From Acidobacteriota bacterium (GTDB lineage Bacteria > Acidobacteriota > Terriglobia > UBA7540), in assembly GCA_004298155.1 (NCBI GenBank), contig SCRD01000024.1, positions 1-64,000 on the forward strand: a DNA stretch of 64,000 bases. Direction: 5' to 3'. Each line of letters starts with the position of its first letter. Position 1 is the first letter of the stretch. This document shows, in pieces, positions 24,968-34,178 of this stretch. The translations under genes and the position numbers were made by a program. The notes beneath the pieces are model-generated. The model saw only the letters and a list, made by a program, of their open reading frames with translations, did no database searches and had not been told where the DNA came from.

Positions 24968-26548
24968 TCAGGCCGAAGACTTTTCGGGGCGCAGCAGGGG
25001 GAAAAGGATCACGTCACGGATGGAATGGGAATTGGTCAGCAGCATCGTGAGGCGGTCAATCCCGATTCCCTCCCCGCCTGTCGGAGGCATGCCGTAACTA
25101 AGCGCCCGGATATAGTCTTCATCCAGAGCATGCGCCGTCAAGTCACCGCGTTCGCGCAATAGCTGCTGATATTCAAACCGGTCGCGCTGCTCGGCCGGAT
25201 CGTTCAACTCGCTGAAAGCATTGGCGATTTCCATTCCTGCCACGTAAAGCTCAAATCGCTCGACAAAGTTGGGATCGTCCGGCTTCTGCTTGGAAAGCGG
25301 CGAAACTTCAAGCGGAAAATCGATGATGAAAGTCGGCTGGATCAACTGGCGCTCCGCCACCGCCTCGAAGAGTTCCTGCAGGGCCGTTCCTGGAGCTGTT
25401 CCTTCCGCCGTCGAAAGAGTTGCGTACTGCCCACCCGATTTTTCCGCAAAGCCGTCGTACGTTTTCACCCAATCGAAAACCGCTTTCGGCGGGGCCAGGT
25501 CATCAACCGTTGGCCCGGGACCGGCCTCCCTGGGCCAGTAGCGGGTAACGGCTTCTTTCATGGTAAAGCGCTGGAATTTTTCAAACGAGATATGGTGCTC
25601 CCCGTAATCAAACTCGAGTGAGCCCGCGACGGCCATGGCCACGTGCTGCATCAGGCGCTCAGTCAGGTCAATCATGTCCCGGTAATCCGCATACGCCTGA
25701 TAAAACTCCAGCATCGTAAACTCCGGATTGTGCTGGGTGGAAATGCCTTCGTTACGGAAGTTCCGGTTGACTTCGTAAACGCGGTCTAGACCTCCCACAA
25801 TCAGGCGCTTCAAGTAAAGCTCGGGCGCTATCCGCAGGTAGAGGTTCATATCCAGCGTGTTGTGGTGTGTCACAAAAGGGCGAGCCATGGCGCCGCCAGC
25901 CATCGGCTGCATCATCGGCGTCTCAACTTCAAGATAGCCGTGGGACTCCAGGAACTCCCGCATGGCCTTGATCAGACGCGAACGCCTCTCAAAAACGCGG
26001 CGGGCCTCCTCATTGACCATCAAGTCCAGGTATCGCTGCCGATAGCGGATCTCAACATCAGTAAGCCCGTGCCATTTTTCAGGCAGTGGAAGAAGGGCTT
26101 TGGCAAGAAAATGGAGATGCTCGGCGTGCACCGTCAGTTCGCCGGTGCGGGTCCGGAACAAAAAGCCCTCCACACCGATCAGGTCGCCCAGGTCGAGGAG
26201 CTTGTAGAGCTCAAAATCGCGTTCGCCTACGGCGTCCAGACGAACATAGATCTGTAGCCGGGCCCCTTCTCCCAGGAGATGCGCAAAGCCAGCTTTCCCG
26301 TGGGGCCGCATGGTCATGACACGGCCAGCAACCTTTACCGGAACTTTATTCGAAGCCAGTTCCTCGGCCGTCTGGGCAGAATACTGGCCCAGGATCTGCG
26401 GAATGGTGTGGCTGAAGCCGAATTTTCTCGGGTAGGGCTCAAAACCCAGGCCGACAATGGCCTTCAGCTTCTTCTCTCGCTGCAGCACCAGGTCCTGGCT
26501 CTCATTACTTGATATTGTCAAGCTCGTTAACTCCTGCTTCCAAGTCAT
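24968..26548 (-). CDS. lysS: Lysyl-tRNA synthetase, class II
   Basis: A 526-residue enzyme with an N-terminal OB-fold anticodon-binding domain (residues about 60-165, [17 protein letters not shown]) and a class II catalytic domain: motif 2 around [12 protein letters not shown] with [17 protein letters not shown], and motif 3 [16 protein letters not shown]. It charges tRNA-Lys with lysine. The first ATG has no SD; a TTG nine codons in (26521) is preceded by AGGAG at nine bases and could be the true start. It heads the minus-strand envelope cluster (lysS, then lolC-lolD), an order shared with deltaproteobacterial-type genomes. Confidence 0.95.
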   Translation of the reverse strand: MTWKQELTSLTISSNESQDLVLQREKKLKAIVGLGFEPYPRKFGFSHTIPQILGQYSAQTAEELASNKVPVKVAGRVMTMRPHGKAGFAHLLGEGARLQIYVRLDAVGERDFELYKLLDLGDLIGVEGFLFRTRTGELTVHAEHLHFLAKALLPLPEKWHGLTDVEIRYRQRYLDLMVNEEARRVFERRSRLIKAMREFLESHGYLEVETPMMQPMAGGAMARPFVTHHNTLDMNLYLRIAPELYLKRLIVGGLDRVYEVNRNFRNEGISTQHNPEFTMLEFYQAYADYRDMIDLTERLMQHVAMAVAGSLEFDYGEHHISFEKFQRFTMKEAVTRYWPREAGPGPTVDDLAPPKAVFDWVKTYDGFAEKSGGQYATLSTAEGTAPGTALQELFEAVAERQLIQPTFIIDFPLEVSPLSKQKPDDPNFVERFELYVAGMEIANAFSELNDPAEQRDRFEYQQLLRERGDLTAHALDEDYIRALSYGMPPTGGEGIGIDRLTMLLTNSHSIRDVILFPLLRPEKSSA

Positions 26549-26877
26549 CCAGCCGGTGGGGTCGGGAATTGCTCAAATGGCAGGCTCAGCAGCAACCGGC
26601 ACAAACAAAACAGGTTAGTTTTATCAGCGTAAGCCAGCGTGCCCATCGTTAGAGAGCTCCCCCCAGAATAATAGCCGAAAGCTGAAAGGAGGCATTATAG
26701 GTATCCGCCCAGAAAAGTGTCAAGGAGGGCCGCTTTTGCAAAAACGATTTTAAGATCATGCCATTAACTTAACAATTAATGTTTGCCTGAAAGATTACAT
26801 AAATTCAACAAAATTTCATAGATAGGCTACTTTCGTCTTGCAAAATTTTGCACATTCGCCTATATTTAGGAGCGCTT
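26549..26877. other. Intergenic region between lysS and an unknown membrane-anchored gene
   Basis: Divergent spacer, AT-rich in its right half (26750-26877), unlike the GC-rich flanks. It probably holds promoters for both sides. Confidence 0.4.
26840..26851. promoter_or_regulatory. Perfect 12-base palindrome, candidate operator
   Basis: GCAAAATTTTGC, 27 bases before the ATG of the next gene. It overlaps a TTGCAA (26838-26843) that is 17 bases from TATATT (26861-26866), so a regulator bound here could block transcription. That promoter would start just at the SD, so the pairing is uncertain. Confidence 0.35.
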
Positions 26878-27615
26878 ATGGTGTGGATTCTCGAAATCGG
26901 GATTCTGGCAGTGGTCGCCGTAGCCCTTCGGCGAGTCCTCCGTCTGGGGAAAAATTCGCTCCCCAAACAGGCCGCTCCTCGGTTTCGGAGACCCGCAAAC
27001 AACCCCTTATGTTCAACCCTGGTGTCAGAAATCGATGCCCATACCTCAATCCTGGGTGTGGCACTGAACGACGCCATCGACGAACTGGCTTCTGGACGTG
27101 CTGAAATCGCCCGCTGCATGCTCGGCGTGTTCAGCAGCGAGCGAAAACGACTGATTGAGCTGGTTGTTGATCTGCAAAATCTCTCGCTCAAGTATCTTCC
27201 AACGGTCCAGTATCCCGTAGAAGCAAGGACCCTTAATCCCGAATCTTTCCGGTCAGAGCCCGTATGCGAGTTCCTCAAACGACACACCGATCTGGAGCAA
27301 TTTGTCTTTCGCTCGAAGCTGCGGTTCCAGTTGCAACTGCGATTGCTGCGGCGCGTGACCGCGCTGCTCAATGAGAGCTTCGAGGAGGTAATGAGCGATC
27401 CAGGAACGGACGCCGCAGCATTCGACGGTGCACTGGCTAAGCTCGATCTGTACTTCCATGATCTCGATCTGCTGTCGAAGGAAACCCTTCTGGGCTTCAG
27501 CGCGGAGTTGGCCAGCCTTCCCAACGACATGGTGGAAGATATAACCGCCGAGATCTCTGCCCTGACCAGCCGCAACACTGTGCTTAGCCCCGCCGCTTCC
27601 GCTGTTCAGCAGTAA
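26878..27615 (+). CDS. Membrane-anchored protein of unknown function
   Basis: 245 residues from ATG 26878 with AGGAG five bases upstream. One N-terminal membrane helix (MVWILEIGILAVVAVALRRV) is followed by a short basic linker and a helical cytoplasmic domain with many Leu and charged residues (EIARCMLGVFSSERKRLIEL, FVFRSKLRFQLQLRLLRR). No enzyme motif or named family is seen. A coiled or four-helix scaffold is the likeliest fold. It is convergent with the phosphofructokinase gene and divergent from lysS. Confidence 0.6.
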   Translation: MVWILEIGILAVVAVALRRVLRLGKNSLPKQAAPRFRRPANNPLCSTLVSEIDAHTSILGVALNDAIDELASGRAEIARCMLGVFSSERKRLIELVVDLQNLSLKYLPTVQYPVEARTLNPESFRSEPVCEFLKRHTDLEQFVFRSKLRFQLQLRLLRRVTALLNESFEEVMSDPGTDAAAFDGALAKLDLYFHDLDLLSKETLLGFSAELASLPNDMVEDITAEISALTSRNTVLSPAASAVQQ

Positions 27616-27758
27616 GTCAAACAATCCTTTAAAACAGCGCTTTTTCAGCAGGGGACCCTTGATCGCACGGATCGCCAGGCCTCCACTTTGAACGGCCGGC
27701 CCACTGGCAAACCATGGAAAAACGGGGACGGCCCGGCTGGAAATCTTTGGGGCAGCTC

Positions 27759-28805
27759 CTATCCATAGAAAATTTCCGCCGTCCCGATCAGTTCTTTATC
27801 AACAAACTTCAGCTTGGTCATCGCGTCCTTGAGCGGAATATCTTCGATCTTGTTACCCTTCAGGCAGACCATGGTTCCGTATTTGCCTTCATGGATCAGG
27901 TCAACAGCCTTCACGCCGTATCGGGTGCCAAGCACGCGGTCAAAAGCCGTCGGAGATCCTCCCCGTTGGACGTGGCCGAGGACGGTCACCCGAGTTTCAT
28001 ACCCTGTCCGCTTTTCAATTTCGTTGGCGATCACTTCCCCCACTCCGCCCAGGTGAACGTGGCCAAACTGGTCAAGCTTCTGGTTTTTCGTCACAACCTC
28101 TTCGACACCTTCCAGCTTGAAGCCCTCCGCCACTACAACAATCGAAAACAGCCTGCCCCTTGCGTGCCGTTTCTGGATGATTGCGCAAATTTCATCAATG
28201 GACATCGGCTGCTCGGGAATCAGAATGCAGTCAGCGCCCCCGGCCAACCCTCCAGTCACCGCGATCCAGCCCGTGTGCCGGCCCATAACCTCGACAACCA
28301 TCACGCGCTGGTGCGATTCGGCAGTCGTATGAAGGCGGTCGATGGCTTCCGTCACAATTGAAACAGCGGTGTCAAATCCGAACGTCTGGTCGGTGCCCTC
28401 GACGTCATTGTCAATCGTCTTCGGCACGCCGACGACCTTCATCCCTTCCGCCGCAAGCTGTCGCGCCACACCCAGCGTATCCTCGCCGCCAATCGCAATC
28501 AGGTAATCGAGGCCGAAAGCTTCCATGTTGGCCTGCAATGCCTTCTTGTCTTCCTCTTTCTTCAGAGGATTCGTCCTCGAGGTTCCCAAAATGGTCCCGC
28601 CGCGGGGCAGAATGCCTGAGACCTTCATCAGGTCAAGCGGCTCAATTGTCCCTTTCACAAGCCCGAGCCATCCGTTCTTGATTCCCTGCACTTCGTATCC
28701 CAGCATTAAGGCGCGGCGAACCACCGCGCGAATCACGGCGTTTAATCCGGGGCAATCACCGCCCCCGGTTAGAATTCCGATTCTTCCATGACCGTCTGTA
28801 GCCAT
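27759..28805 (-). CDS. pfkA: 6-phosphofructokinase, with PPi-type active-site residues
   Basis: 348 residues, ATG 28805 behind AGGAGACAAAAGAGAA. Conserved blocks are GILTGGGDCPGLNAVIRA, PKTIDND, GRHTGWIAV and EGFKLEG. In E. coli PFK the nucleotide site has GGDG (Gly104) and Gly124; here the equivalents are GGED (Asp109) and Lys129 in VPKTIDND. The Asp/Lys pair is the accepted marker of pyrophosphate-dependent enzymes such as that of Amycolatopsis methanolica, so this probably uses PPi reversibly, acting in both glycolysis and gluconeogenesis. This is inference from two residues. Gene family is certain. It is the last gene of the minus-strand run after the LysE-like gene. Confidence 0.92.
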   Translation of the reverse strand: MATDGHGRIGILTGGGDCPGLNAVIRAVVRRALMLGYEVQGIKNGWLGLVKGTIEPLDLMKVSGILPRGGTILGTSRTNPLKKEEDKKALQANMEAFGLDYLIAIGGEDTLGVARQLAAEGMKVVGVPKTIDNDVEGTDQTFGFDTAVSIVTEAIDRLHTTAESHQRVMVVEVMGRHTGWIAVTGGLAGGADCILIPEQPMSIDEICAIIQKRHARGRLFSIVVVAEGFKLEGVEEVVTKNQKLDQFGHVHLGGVGEVIANEIEKRTGYETRVTVLGHVQRGGSPTAFDRVLGTRYGVKAVDLIHEGKYGTMVCLKGNKIEDIPLKDAMTKLKFVDKELIGTAEIFYG

Positions 28806-29010
28806 TTCTCTTTTGTCTCCTGATAAAAATATGTGGATGCCCGGCAGCAGCAGACCGCGAGTTCCTGGTCGCAGCGCCCGGCCTCCCACGGGATGCAGGG
28901 CCTGTGACTAAAACATTCGAATCTATCAGGAAAGCAATACCCCGGTCAAATGATACGTCGAAATCCATGCGCAATTGCGCAAGCGCCAGGCGGGGCCGCG
29001 TTGAAACAGG

Positions 29011-29625
29011 CTACCCCACAAAGTACGCACGAATTATAAAGAGTACGCCCAACACGATCAGGAGGGCATTGGCAGCAATAAAAAGAAATCTCCCGAACCT
29101 CCTGCGCGGGCCAGCTCCCCAGGCCATCAGCCATACAGACACGAACGAGGCGCCGTAGTAGCCGATTAAGCTTCCCACGAAAAACGGCACAATATGCCAG
29201 TAGCCGTCCACCCGCCCTTCCGCAATAACCGGGCCGGCGACAGCCAGCCAGTAAACCCAGGTTCCCGGAGCGCTGGCTTCCACCAGGGTGGCAAGCGCGA
29301 GGCTGCCATGGGTCAGCCTCCAGGAGCACGCATTTTTCTCCACGCCCGAGCCGCGTCCTCCCCACAACAGATATGCTCCAAACCCTGCCAGCGCCGTGCC
29401 TCCGGCGTACGAAGTATAGTGGGCGACATCTGGCGGAATGATCTGATAGAAGAAATACGTGACCAGAAGGAGGATCGCATCAATAAGAGTGGGGGGGCCA
29501 ACCATCACCCAGGCAGCCCGCCCCCAGCGTTTGAGCGTCATCTGCGTCAATGCGATCAGATGCAAGGGAGTAGGAACCAGACCTCCCACGACGCCCATTC
29601 CGAATCCAAGCAGGAACAATTGCAT
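29011..29625 (-). CDS. LysE/RhtB-like integral membrane protein
   Basis: 204 residues with five or six hydrophobic helices. The start MQLFLLGFGMGVVGGLVPTP and the helix GRAAWVMVGPPTLIDAILL resemble the LysE/RhtB exporter architecture (small, six-helix amino-acid effluxers), with the proline pair in the first helix. The rest diverges, so substrate is unknown. It is 142 bases after truB and 205 bases before pfkA, on the same strand; co-transcription is possible but not assured. Confidence 0.55.
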   Translation of the reverse strand: MQLFLLGFGMGVVGGLVPTPLHLIALTQMTLKRWGRAAWVMVGPPTLIDAILLLVTYFFYQIIPPDVAHYTSYAGGTALAGFGAYLLWGGRGSGVEKNACSWRLTHGSLALATLVEASAPGTWVYWLAVAGPVIAEGRVDGYWHIVPFFVGSLIGYYGASFVSVWLMAWGAGPRRRFGRFLFIAANALLIVLGVLFIIRAYFVG

Positions 29626-29767
29626 GTCACTCTCGCAGAATCCTATCGAGGGAGGAAAACAAGGACCAGAGCAAGTTCAGCGCTGCCGGCCGGACGCCTG
29701 CGCGGAACGGACAGAGTACAGCGAAAGCCAGCGCAGTTTCCAGCAAACCAATTGACGGTCGGGCGAA

Positions 29768-30685
29768 TTAAACAAGGACGAGGTCAGGGTGATAGATGCT
29801 TCCCGTAACGTGCCGCGCTACGGCAATCAGACGCCGGTCCGTGTTCATGATCTTTAACAGGGAAATCGCCTGGACGCGTCCCGTGCCCCGTCCGAAGCGC
29901 TCGGTCTGCGCCAACTCAAACTTATGACCGTGGCGGACGCTCTTCTCTTCCCTGCCTCGCACAATCAGTTCCGGGCAATCCGGCAGGAGCGCCTCCAGGG
30001 GAACAAGGCAGCTTTCCACTTTCTGCTCACAGGCGGCTTCCTCCAGAGCTTCCAGTGTTACGGACTGCTGCAGGGTAAACTCCGCGACGGCTGTTCGCCG
30101 CAAGCCTTCCAGATGGGCCCCGCACCCGAGCGTTTGCCCGATGTCGTGGGCAAGTGAGCGGACATACGTGCCGCCGGAGCACTCCACCGCCATGCGGGCA
30201 CGGACCCCATCGAATGACAGCAATTCCAGCGCATAAACTTCCACTTCCACCGGCTGCAGTTGCACCGGCACGTTCCGGCGTGCCAGTTCGTAGGCCCTTG
30301 CCCCTCCAACCCGCTTGGCGGAATACAGGGGCGGAGTCTGCATCAGCCTTCCCGTAAATTCCCGAAACAGTTTCTCGAGTGTCTCCGCTTCAACGGACAC
30401 AGGAACTTCTTCCGACGTCGGGGTTCCCGTACCGTCGTACGTATCCGTGGAGACCCCGAGCCGCATGACGCCCTCGTAAGCTTTTCGGGATTTAAGGTAG
30501 AACTGCGCAAAGCGCGTCGCTTTGCCCACGGAAAGCGGCAGCACACCGGTGGCAAAAGGGTCCAGCGTTCCAAAGTGCCCGATCTGGCGGATCCCAAGCA
30601 GCCGGCGCACTCGGGCCACCACATCGTGGGACGTCATGACTGAAGGCTTGTCGATGATTAGAACGCCTGCAATTGGCTGGTCCAT
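29768..30685 (-). CDS. truB: tRNA pseudouridine(55) synthase TruB
   Basis: 305 residues. The catalytic loop GHFGTLDPFATGVLPL holds the nucleophilic Asp (GTLDP); the usual Thr in GHTGTLD is Phe here. The SGGTYVRSLAHDIG block and a C-terminal PUA-like part complete the family picture. It makes pseudouridine 55 in the T-loop of tRNAs. Sixth gene in the rimP-nusA-infB-ylxP-rbfA-truB operon, 82 bases after rbfA. No strong SD, which suggests translational coupling or weak translation. Confidence 0.93.
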   Translation of the reverse strand: MDQPIAGVLIIDKPSVMTSHDVVARVRRLLGIRQIGHFGTLDPFATGVLPLSVGKATRFAQFYLKSRKAYEGVMRLGVSTDTYDGTGTPTSEEVPVSVEAETLEKLFREFTGRLMQTPPLYSAKRVGGARAYELARRNVPVQLQPVEVEVYALELLSFDGVRARMAVECSGGTYVRSLAHDIGQTLGCGAHLEGLRRTAVAEFTLQQSVTLEALEEAACEQKVESCLVPLEALLPDCPELIVRGREEKSVRHGHKFELAQTERFGRGTGRVQAISLLKIMNTDRRLIAVARHVTGSIYHPDLVLV

Positions 30686-30767
30686 GAAAAAATCGAAACC
30701 TCACACGCACGCTGGCTGCCTGCATCCGGCGCGCGGTGCCGGGCTCCTGTTCGAGTCATCTCAATGC

Positions 30768-31121
30768 TTATGGATTCTTGTTGGCCTGGGCGAGCAGGGA
30801 TTCAATCCTGCGCATGTCTTCAGCGGTGTGATCTAATGCGAAAATAAGCTCCGGAACACGCCGCAATCTCAGTCTCATGCCGAGTTCATGCCGAAGGTAC
30901 CCGGCGGCGGACCGAAGCCCCTCAAGAGTCCTTTCCTGAGCTTCCTTTTCACCCTCCACAGAAACCCAGATGTGGGCAGAACGCAAATCCGGCCGCAAAT
31001 CAACCTGGCTGACGGCGGCAAAACCGATCCGAGGGTCCTTGAGTTCCAGCTCAATCATCTCGGTCATTTCTTCGCGGATCTGGTCCTGCAGCCTTGTCTG
31101 ACGTCGTCCAGGAACAGCCAT
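30768..31121 (-). CDS. rbfA: Ribosome-binding factor A
   Basis: 117 residues, a KH-like fold: RLQDQIREEMTEMIELELKDPRIGFAAVSQV at the start, then the strand AHIWVSVEG and the conserved RRVPELIFALDHTAEDMRRIE. RbfA binds the 30S subunit and helps mature the 16S 5' end. It lies in the usual place between ylxP and truB. Confidence 0.93.
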   Translation of the reverse strand: MAVPGRRQTRLQDQIREEMTEMIELELKDPRIGFAAVSQVDLRPDLRSAHIWVSVEGEKEAQERTLEGLRSAAGYLRHELGMRLRLRRVPELIFALDHTAEDMRRIESLLAQANKNP

Positions 31122-31159
31122 GTCAAAACCTTGCGTCCATCGCTTTGCTTGCGGTCACC

Positions 31160-31441
31160 TTAAAAGAATTCAATGTCGTAGTGGGCAATGTCATCTCCCA
31201 GAATCCTTTCAGATTCCTGAAGGACATCCCGAAAAACTGCATCCAGAAGCTGCTGGCTATCGGAAACGGACACAACGCCAAGCGTTGCAACCTGCCAAAC
31301 GTCACGGTGATCCAGTTCTGCCACTGCAATGTTAAACCTGGACCGGAGGCGGTCCCGAACCTTGCGCAGGACCGCACGCTTCTCCTTGAGTGAGTGTGAA
31401 TACGGCAGATGAATTTCGAGGGTAAGAAGGCCGACTGGCAT
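31160..31441 (-). CDS. ylxP: DUF503/YlxP family protein
   Basis: 93 residues starting PVGLLTLEIHLPYSHSLKEKR, the defining block of the YlxP/DUF503 family, with a ferredoxin-like fold. The gene begins 17 bases after infB and its SD (GAGGTG) lies around the infB stop, so they are translationally coupled. Its link to nusA operon genes across bacteria suggests a role in ribosome or RNA biology; precise function is unproven. Confidence 0.9.
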   Translation of the reverse strand: MPVGLLTLEIHLPYSHSLKEKRAVLRKVRDRLRSRFNIAVAELDHRDVWQVATLGVVSVSDSQQLLDAVFRDVLQESERILGDDIAHYDIEFF

Positions 31442-31458
31442 TCTGGCCCATCACCTCG

Positions 31459-34092
31459 TCAGGCTATGGCGGGCTCCATCACGCGCTCGACCGTATAGGC
31501 TTCGAGCACATCCCCCACTTTGATGTCATTAAAGTTCTCGACGGAGATACCACATTCCGTGCCAAACTTCACTTCAGGCACGTCTTCCTTAAAGCGCCGG
31601 ACCGATCGCACACGGCCTTCATGGACCACGACGTTATCCCGTAACACCCGGATGCGGGACTCCCGCGTAACCTTTCCTTCCTGAACATAACACCCGGCAA
31701 TCGTTCCAACCTTGGTAATACGGAAAGTGTCGCGTACCTCTGCACGGCCCTGCGTAATCTCCCTGAACACGGCGGAGAGAAGTCCGGACATGGCCTTCTT
31801 GATCTCTTCCACCACCTCGTAGATAACCGTGTGAAGGCGGATGTCGACATTCTCAAGCTGCGCAAGGTCATTAGCCTTGCGCTCGGGCCTTACGTTGAAC
31901 CCGACGATCACGGCGTTGGAGGCCGAGGCCAGCAGGACGTCGGTTTCCGTAATCGCCCCAACGCCGGCATGGATAACCTTGGTCTTGACCCTTTCGTTGC
32001 CCAGCTTGCCCAGCGTATCAGCGAGGACTTCGACTGATCCCTGAACGTCGGCCTTGATAATCAGCGCCAGTTCCTTCACTTCACCCGCCGCCATCTGTTC
32101 GTGTAGCTGTTCCAGGGTAAGCCGTGCGCTCTTCGCCAGCGCAGCCTCTCGAAGCTTGGTCTGCCGGTGCGTGGCAATCTGGCGCGCCTTCGCAGTATCC
32201 TCAATGGCTTGCAGGCGGTCACCGGCCTGAGGAACGTCTTCCAGACCCAGAATTTCCACCGGCGTACTCGGCGGAGCTTCAATAACCGGCTGTCCGCGAT
32301 CATTAAACATGGCGCGAATCTTTCCGTAGATGGCGCCTACGATAAACGAATCAGCGACGCGCAGCGTTCCATTCTGCACAATCACCGTTGCCACCGGCCC
32401 GCGGCCCTTGTCCAGCTTGGCTTCAAGAACCGTTCCGGAAGCCAGACGGGCTGGATTAGCCTTTAACGCCTGCAGATCGGCCACAAGCAGAATCATCTCG
32501 AGCAAAAGGTCGAGGTTCTTCCGCTGCTTTGCAGAAACCTCCACAGTAACGGTGTCTCCACCCCAGTCCTCCGGGTTAAGCCCGCGGTCGGCCAGCTGTT
32601 TTTTCACCCGATCCGGCATGGCGTCAGGTTTGTCAATCTTGTTAATGGCCACAACAATGGGGACCTGAGCAGCGCGGGCATGGTTAATGGCTTCGAGCGT
32701 CTGGGGCATTACTCCGTCATCGGCGGCGACCACCAGAACGACAATATCCGTAACCTTCGCTCCGCGGGCCCGCATCAGGGTGAAGGCTTCGTGGCCCGGC
32801 GTGTCCAGGAAGACCACTTTTCGGCCTTGTGTCTCAACCTGGTAAGCGCCGATGTGTTGTGTAATGCCCCCCGCTTCACCGGAAGCTACTTTCGTCTCCC
32901 GGATGGCGTCCAGCAGCGAGGTTTTCCCGTGGTCAACGTGCCCCATCACCGTCACGACAGGAGCACGGGGCAGAAGGTCTTCCTTGCGGTCTTCTTCCTC
33001 GTTTTCGCGGAAGACTTCTTCTTCGAAGCTGATCACCTTCACTTCCGCGCCAAAGTTTCGCGCAATCTCAGAGGCGGTTTCGCTGTCGAGCGTCTGGTTG
33101 ATCGTAGCAAATATCCCTTTATCCAGCAGCCTCTTCAGAACGTCCTTGGCGCGGACTTCCAGCTTCTCAGAAAGTTCCTTGATGCTAACCCCTTCCGTGA
33201 TCGTGATCGTCCGGGAAATCTGGATCTCTTCCGGCGCCGCAGGCTGCGCGGGCGGAGCAAGGTGCCGTTCCATTTTCGGCACCACAATTTTCTTCCGTCC
33301 CGCGGGCCTCGCCATTCCCGCAGCGCTGGCTGCTGGCCGCGCGGTCGGGTGCATCGGGCGTGGCTCGCCAGGCCGGCGCAAACTGTGCGTCCGTGGCGGC
33401 ACGGCCTTAGGCAGTCCGGCAGTCGGATAAATCGGCTGCTTGGAAGCTGGCAGTTTCGAAGGGCGGGCCGGTTTGCCGGGTCTTGCTTCCGACGCGGGCA
33501 GGGCCGCTTCTGGCATCTTAACTGCAATTTTGGCTGCAATTGGAGGCGAAAGTTTGGCCTTTTGAGCAGGAGGCTCCGAAATTTTCGCCACCGGGCTGGC
33601 AATTCCCGCCCGTACAGGTATAACTTGAGTGGGCGGCACGGCAGCGCCAGGATGCTGTGCCACGCGATCCAGCGACGCAGCGGGCGCTTCTGGCGCTGGG
33701 TGTGCGGCCACGGGGTGAACTGGAGGGCGGGGCGCCACAGTCTTCCGCGCCGCCGCCTTGATTTCCGCCATCGACTTGGTAAATGACTGGCGGGAAACGG
33801 CAGGCTCAGCGTGCTTCACGGGCTCCTCAGGAGCGGCGGGCACAGGAGCTTTGGCTTCTGGGGGAGCCGGCGCTTCTTTGGGAGATACAAACTCTGCTTC
33901 TCTCGGCGTGGCAGCCTCGGCAGGCACTTCACCGCCACGGAAGTACGCGCGCACCTTGTCCGCCACATCATCTTCAAGTGAACTGGAGTGCGACTTCTTT
34001 TCAGTAAAGCCGACCTTCGGGAGAGATTCAAGGATCGACCGGCTCTTCACTTCCAGTTCCCTTGCCAGCTCGTTGATTCTGATACTACCCAT
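31459..34092 (-). CDS. infB: Translation initiation factor IF-2
   Basis: 877 residues; ATG 34092 preceded by AAAGAGGTG. The N-terminal IF2_N domain ([20 protein letters not shown]) is followed by a long Pro/Ala/Lys-rich linker (about residues 60-300), a second IF2_N-like stretch ([20 protein letters not shown]) and the GTPase domain with G1 [13 protein letters not shown]3 DTPGHEAF and G4 NKIDKPD. C-terminal domains II to IV follow. It places fMet-tRNA on the 30S subunit. It is a 900-class long-linker form, common in Acidobacteriota and Myxococcota. It lies 86 bases after nusA; no ylxR sits between them. Confidence 0.96.
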   Translation of the reverse strand: MGSIRINELARELEVKSRSILESLPKVGFTEKKSHSSSLEDDVADKVRAYFRGGEVPAEAATPREAEFVSPKEAPAPPEAKAPVPAAPEEPVKHAEPAVSRQSFTKSMAEIKAAARKTVAPRPPVHPVAAHPAPEAPAASLDRVAQHPGAAVPPTQVIPVRAGIASPVAKISEPPAQKAKLSPPIAAKIAVKMPEAALPASEARPGKPARPSKLPASKQPIYPTAGLPKAVPPRTHSLRRPGEPRPMHPTARPAASAAGMARPAGRKKIVVPKMERHLAPPAQPAAPEEIQISRTITITEGVSIKELSEKLEVRAKDVLKRLLDKGIFATINQTLDSETASEIARNFGAEVKVISFEEEVFRENEEEDRKEDLLPRAPVVTVMGHVDHGKTSLLDAIRETKVASGEAGGITQHIGAYQVETQGRKVVFLDTPGHEAFTLMRARGAKVTDIVVLVVAADDGVMPQTLEAINHARAAQVPIVVAINKIDKPDAMPDRVKKQLADRGLNPEDWGGDTVTVEVSAKQRKNLDLLLEMILLVADLQALKANPARLASGTVLEAKLDKGRGPVATVIVQNGTLRVADSFIVGAIYGKIRAMFNDRGQPVIEAPPSTPVEILGLEDVPQAGDRLQAIEDTAKARQIATHRQTKLREAALAKSARLTLEQLHEQMAAGEVKELALIIKADVQGSVEVLADTLGKLGNERVKTKVIHAGVGAITETDVLLASASNAVIVGFNVRPERKANDLAQLENVDIRLHTVIYEVVEEIKKAMSGLLSAVFREITQGRAEVRDTFRITKVGTIAGCYVQEGKVTRESRIRVLRDNVVVHEGRVRSVRRFKEDVPEVKFGTECGISVENFNDIKVGDVLEAYTVERVMEPAIA

Positions 34093-34178
34093 TTCACCTC
34101 TTTCCCAGAGTCTCGACGCCTTTACATCTTGGGAAACGTGGCAGCGGCGCCCACGCCGCTCCATGATTTGCCACAATA

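Noticed and set aside
32680-33786. 368-codon plus-strand frame inside infB
   Set aside because: Antisense to the IF-2 GTPase domain and linker, Arg/Gly-rich noise.
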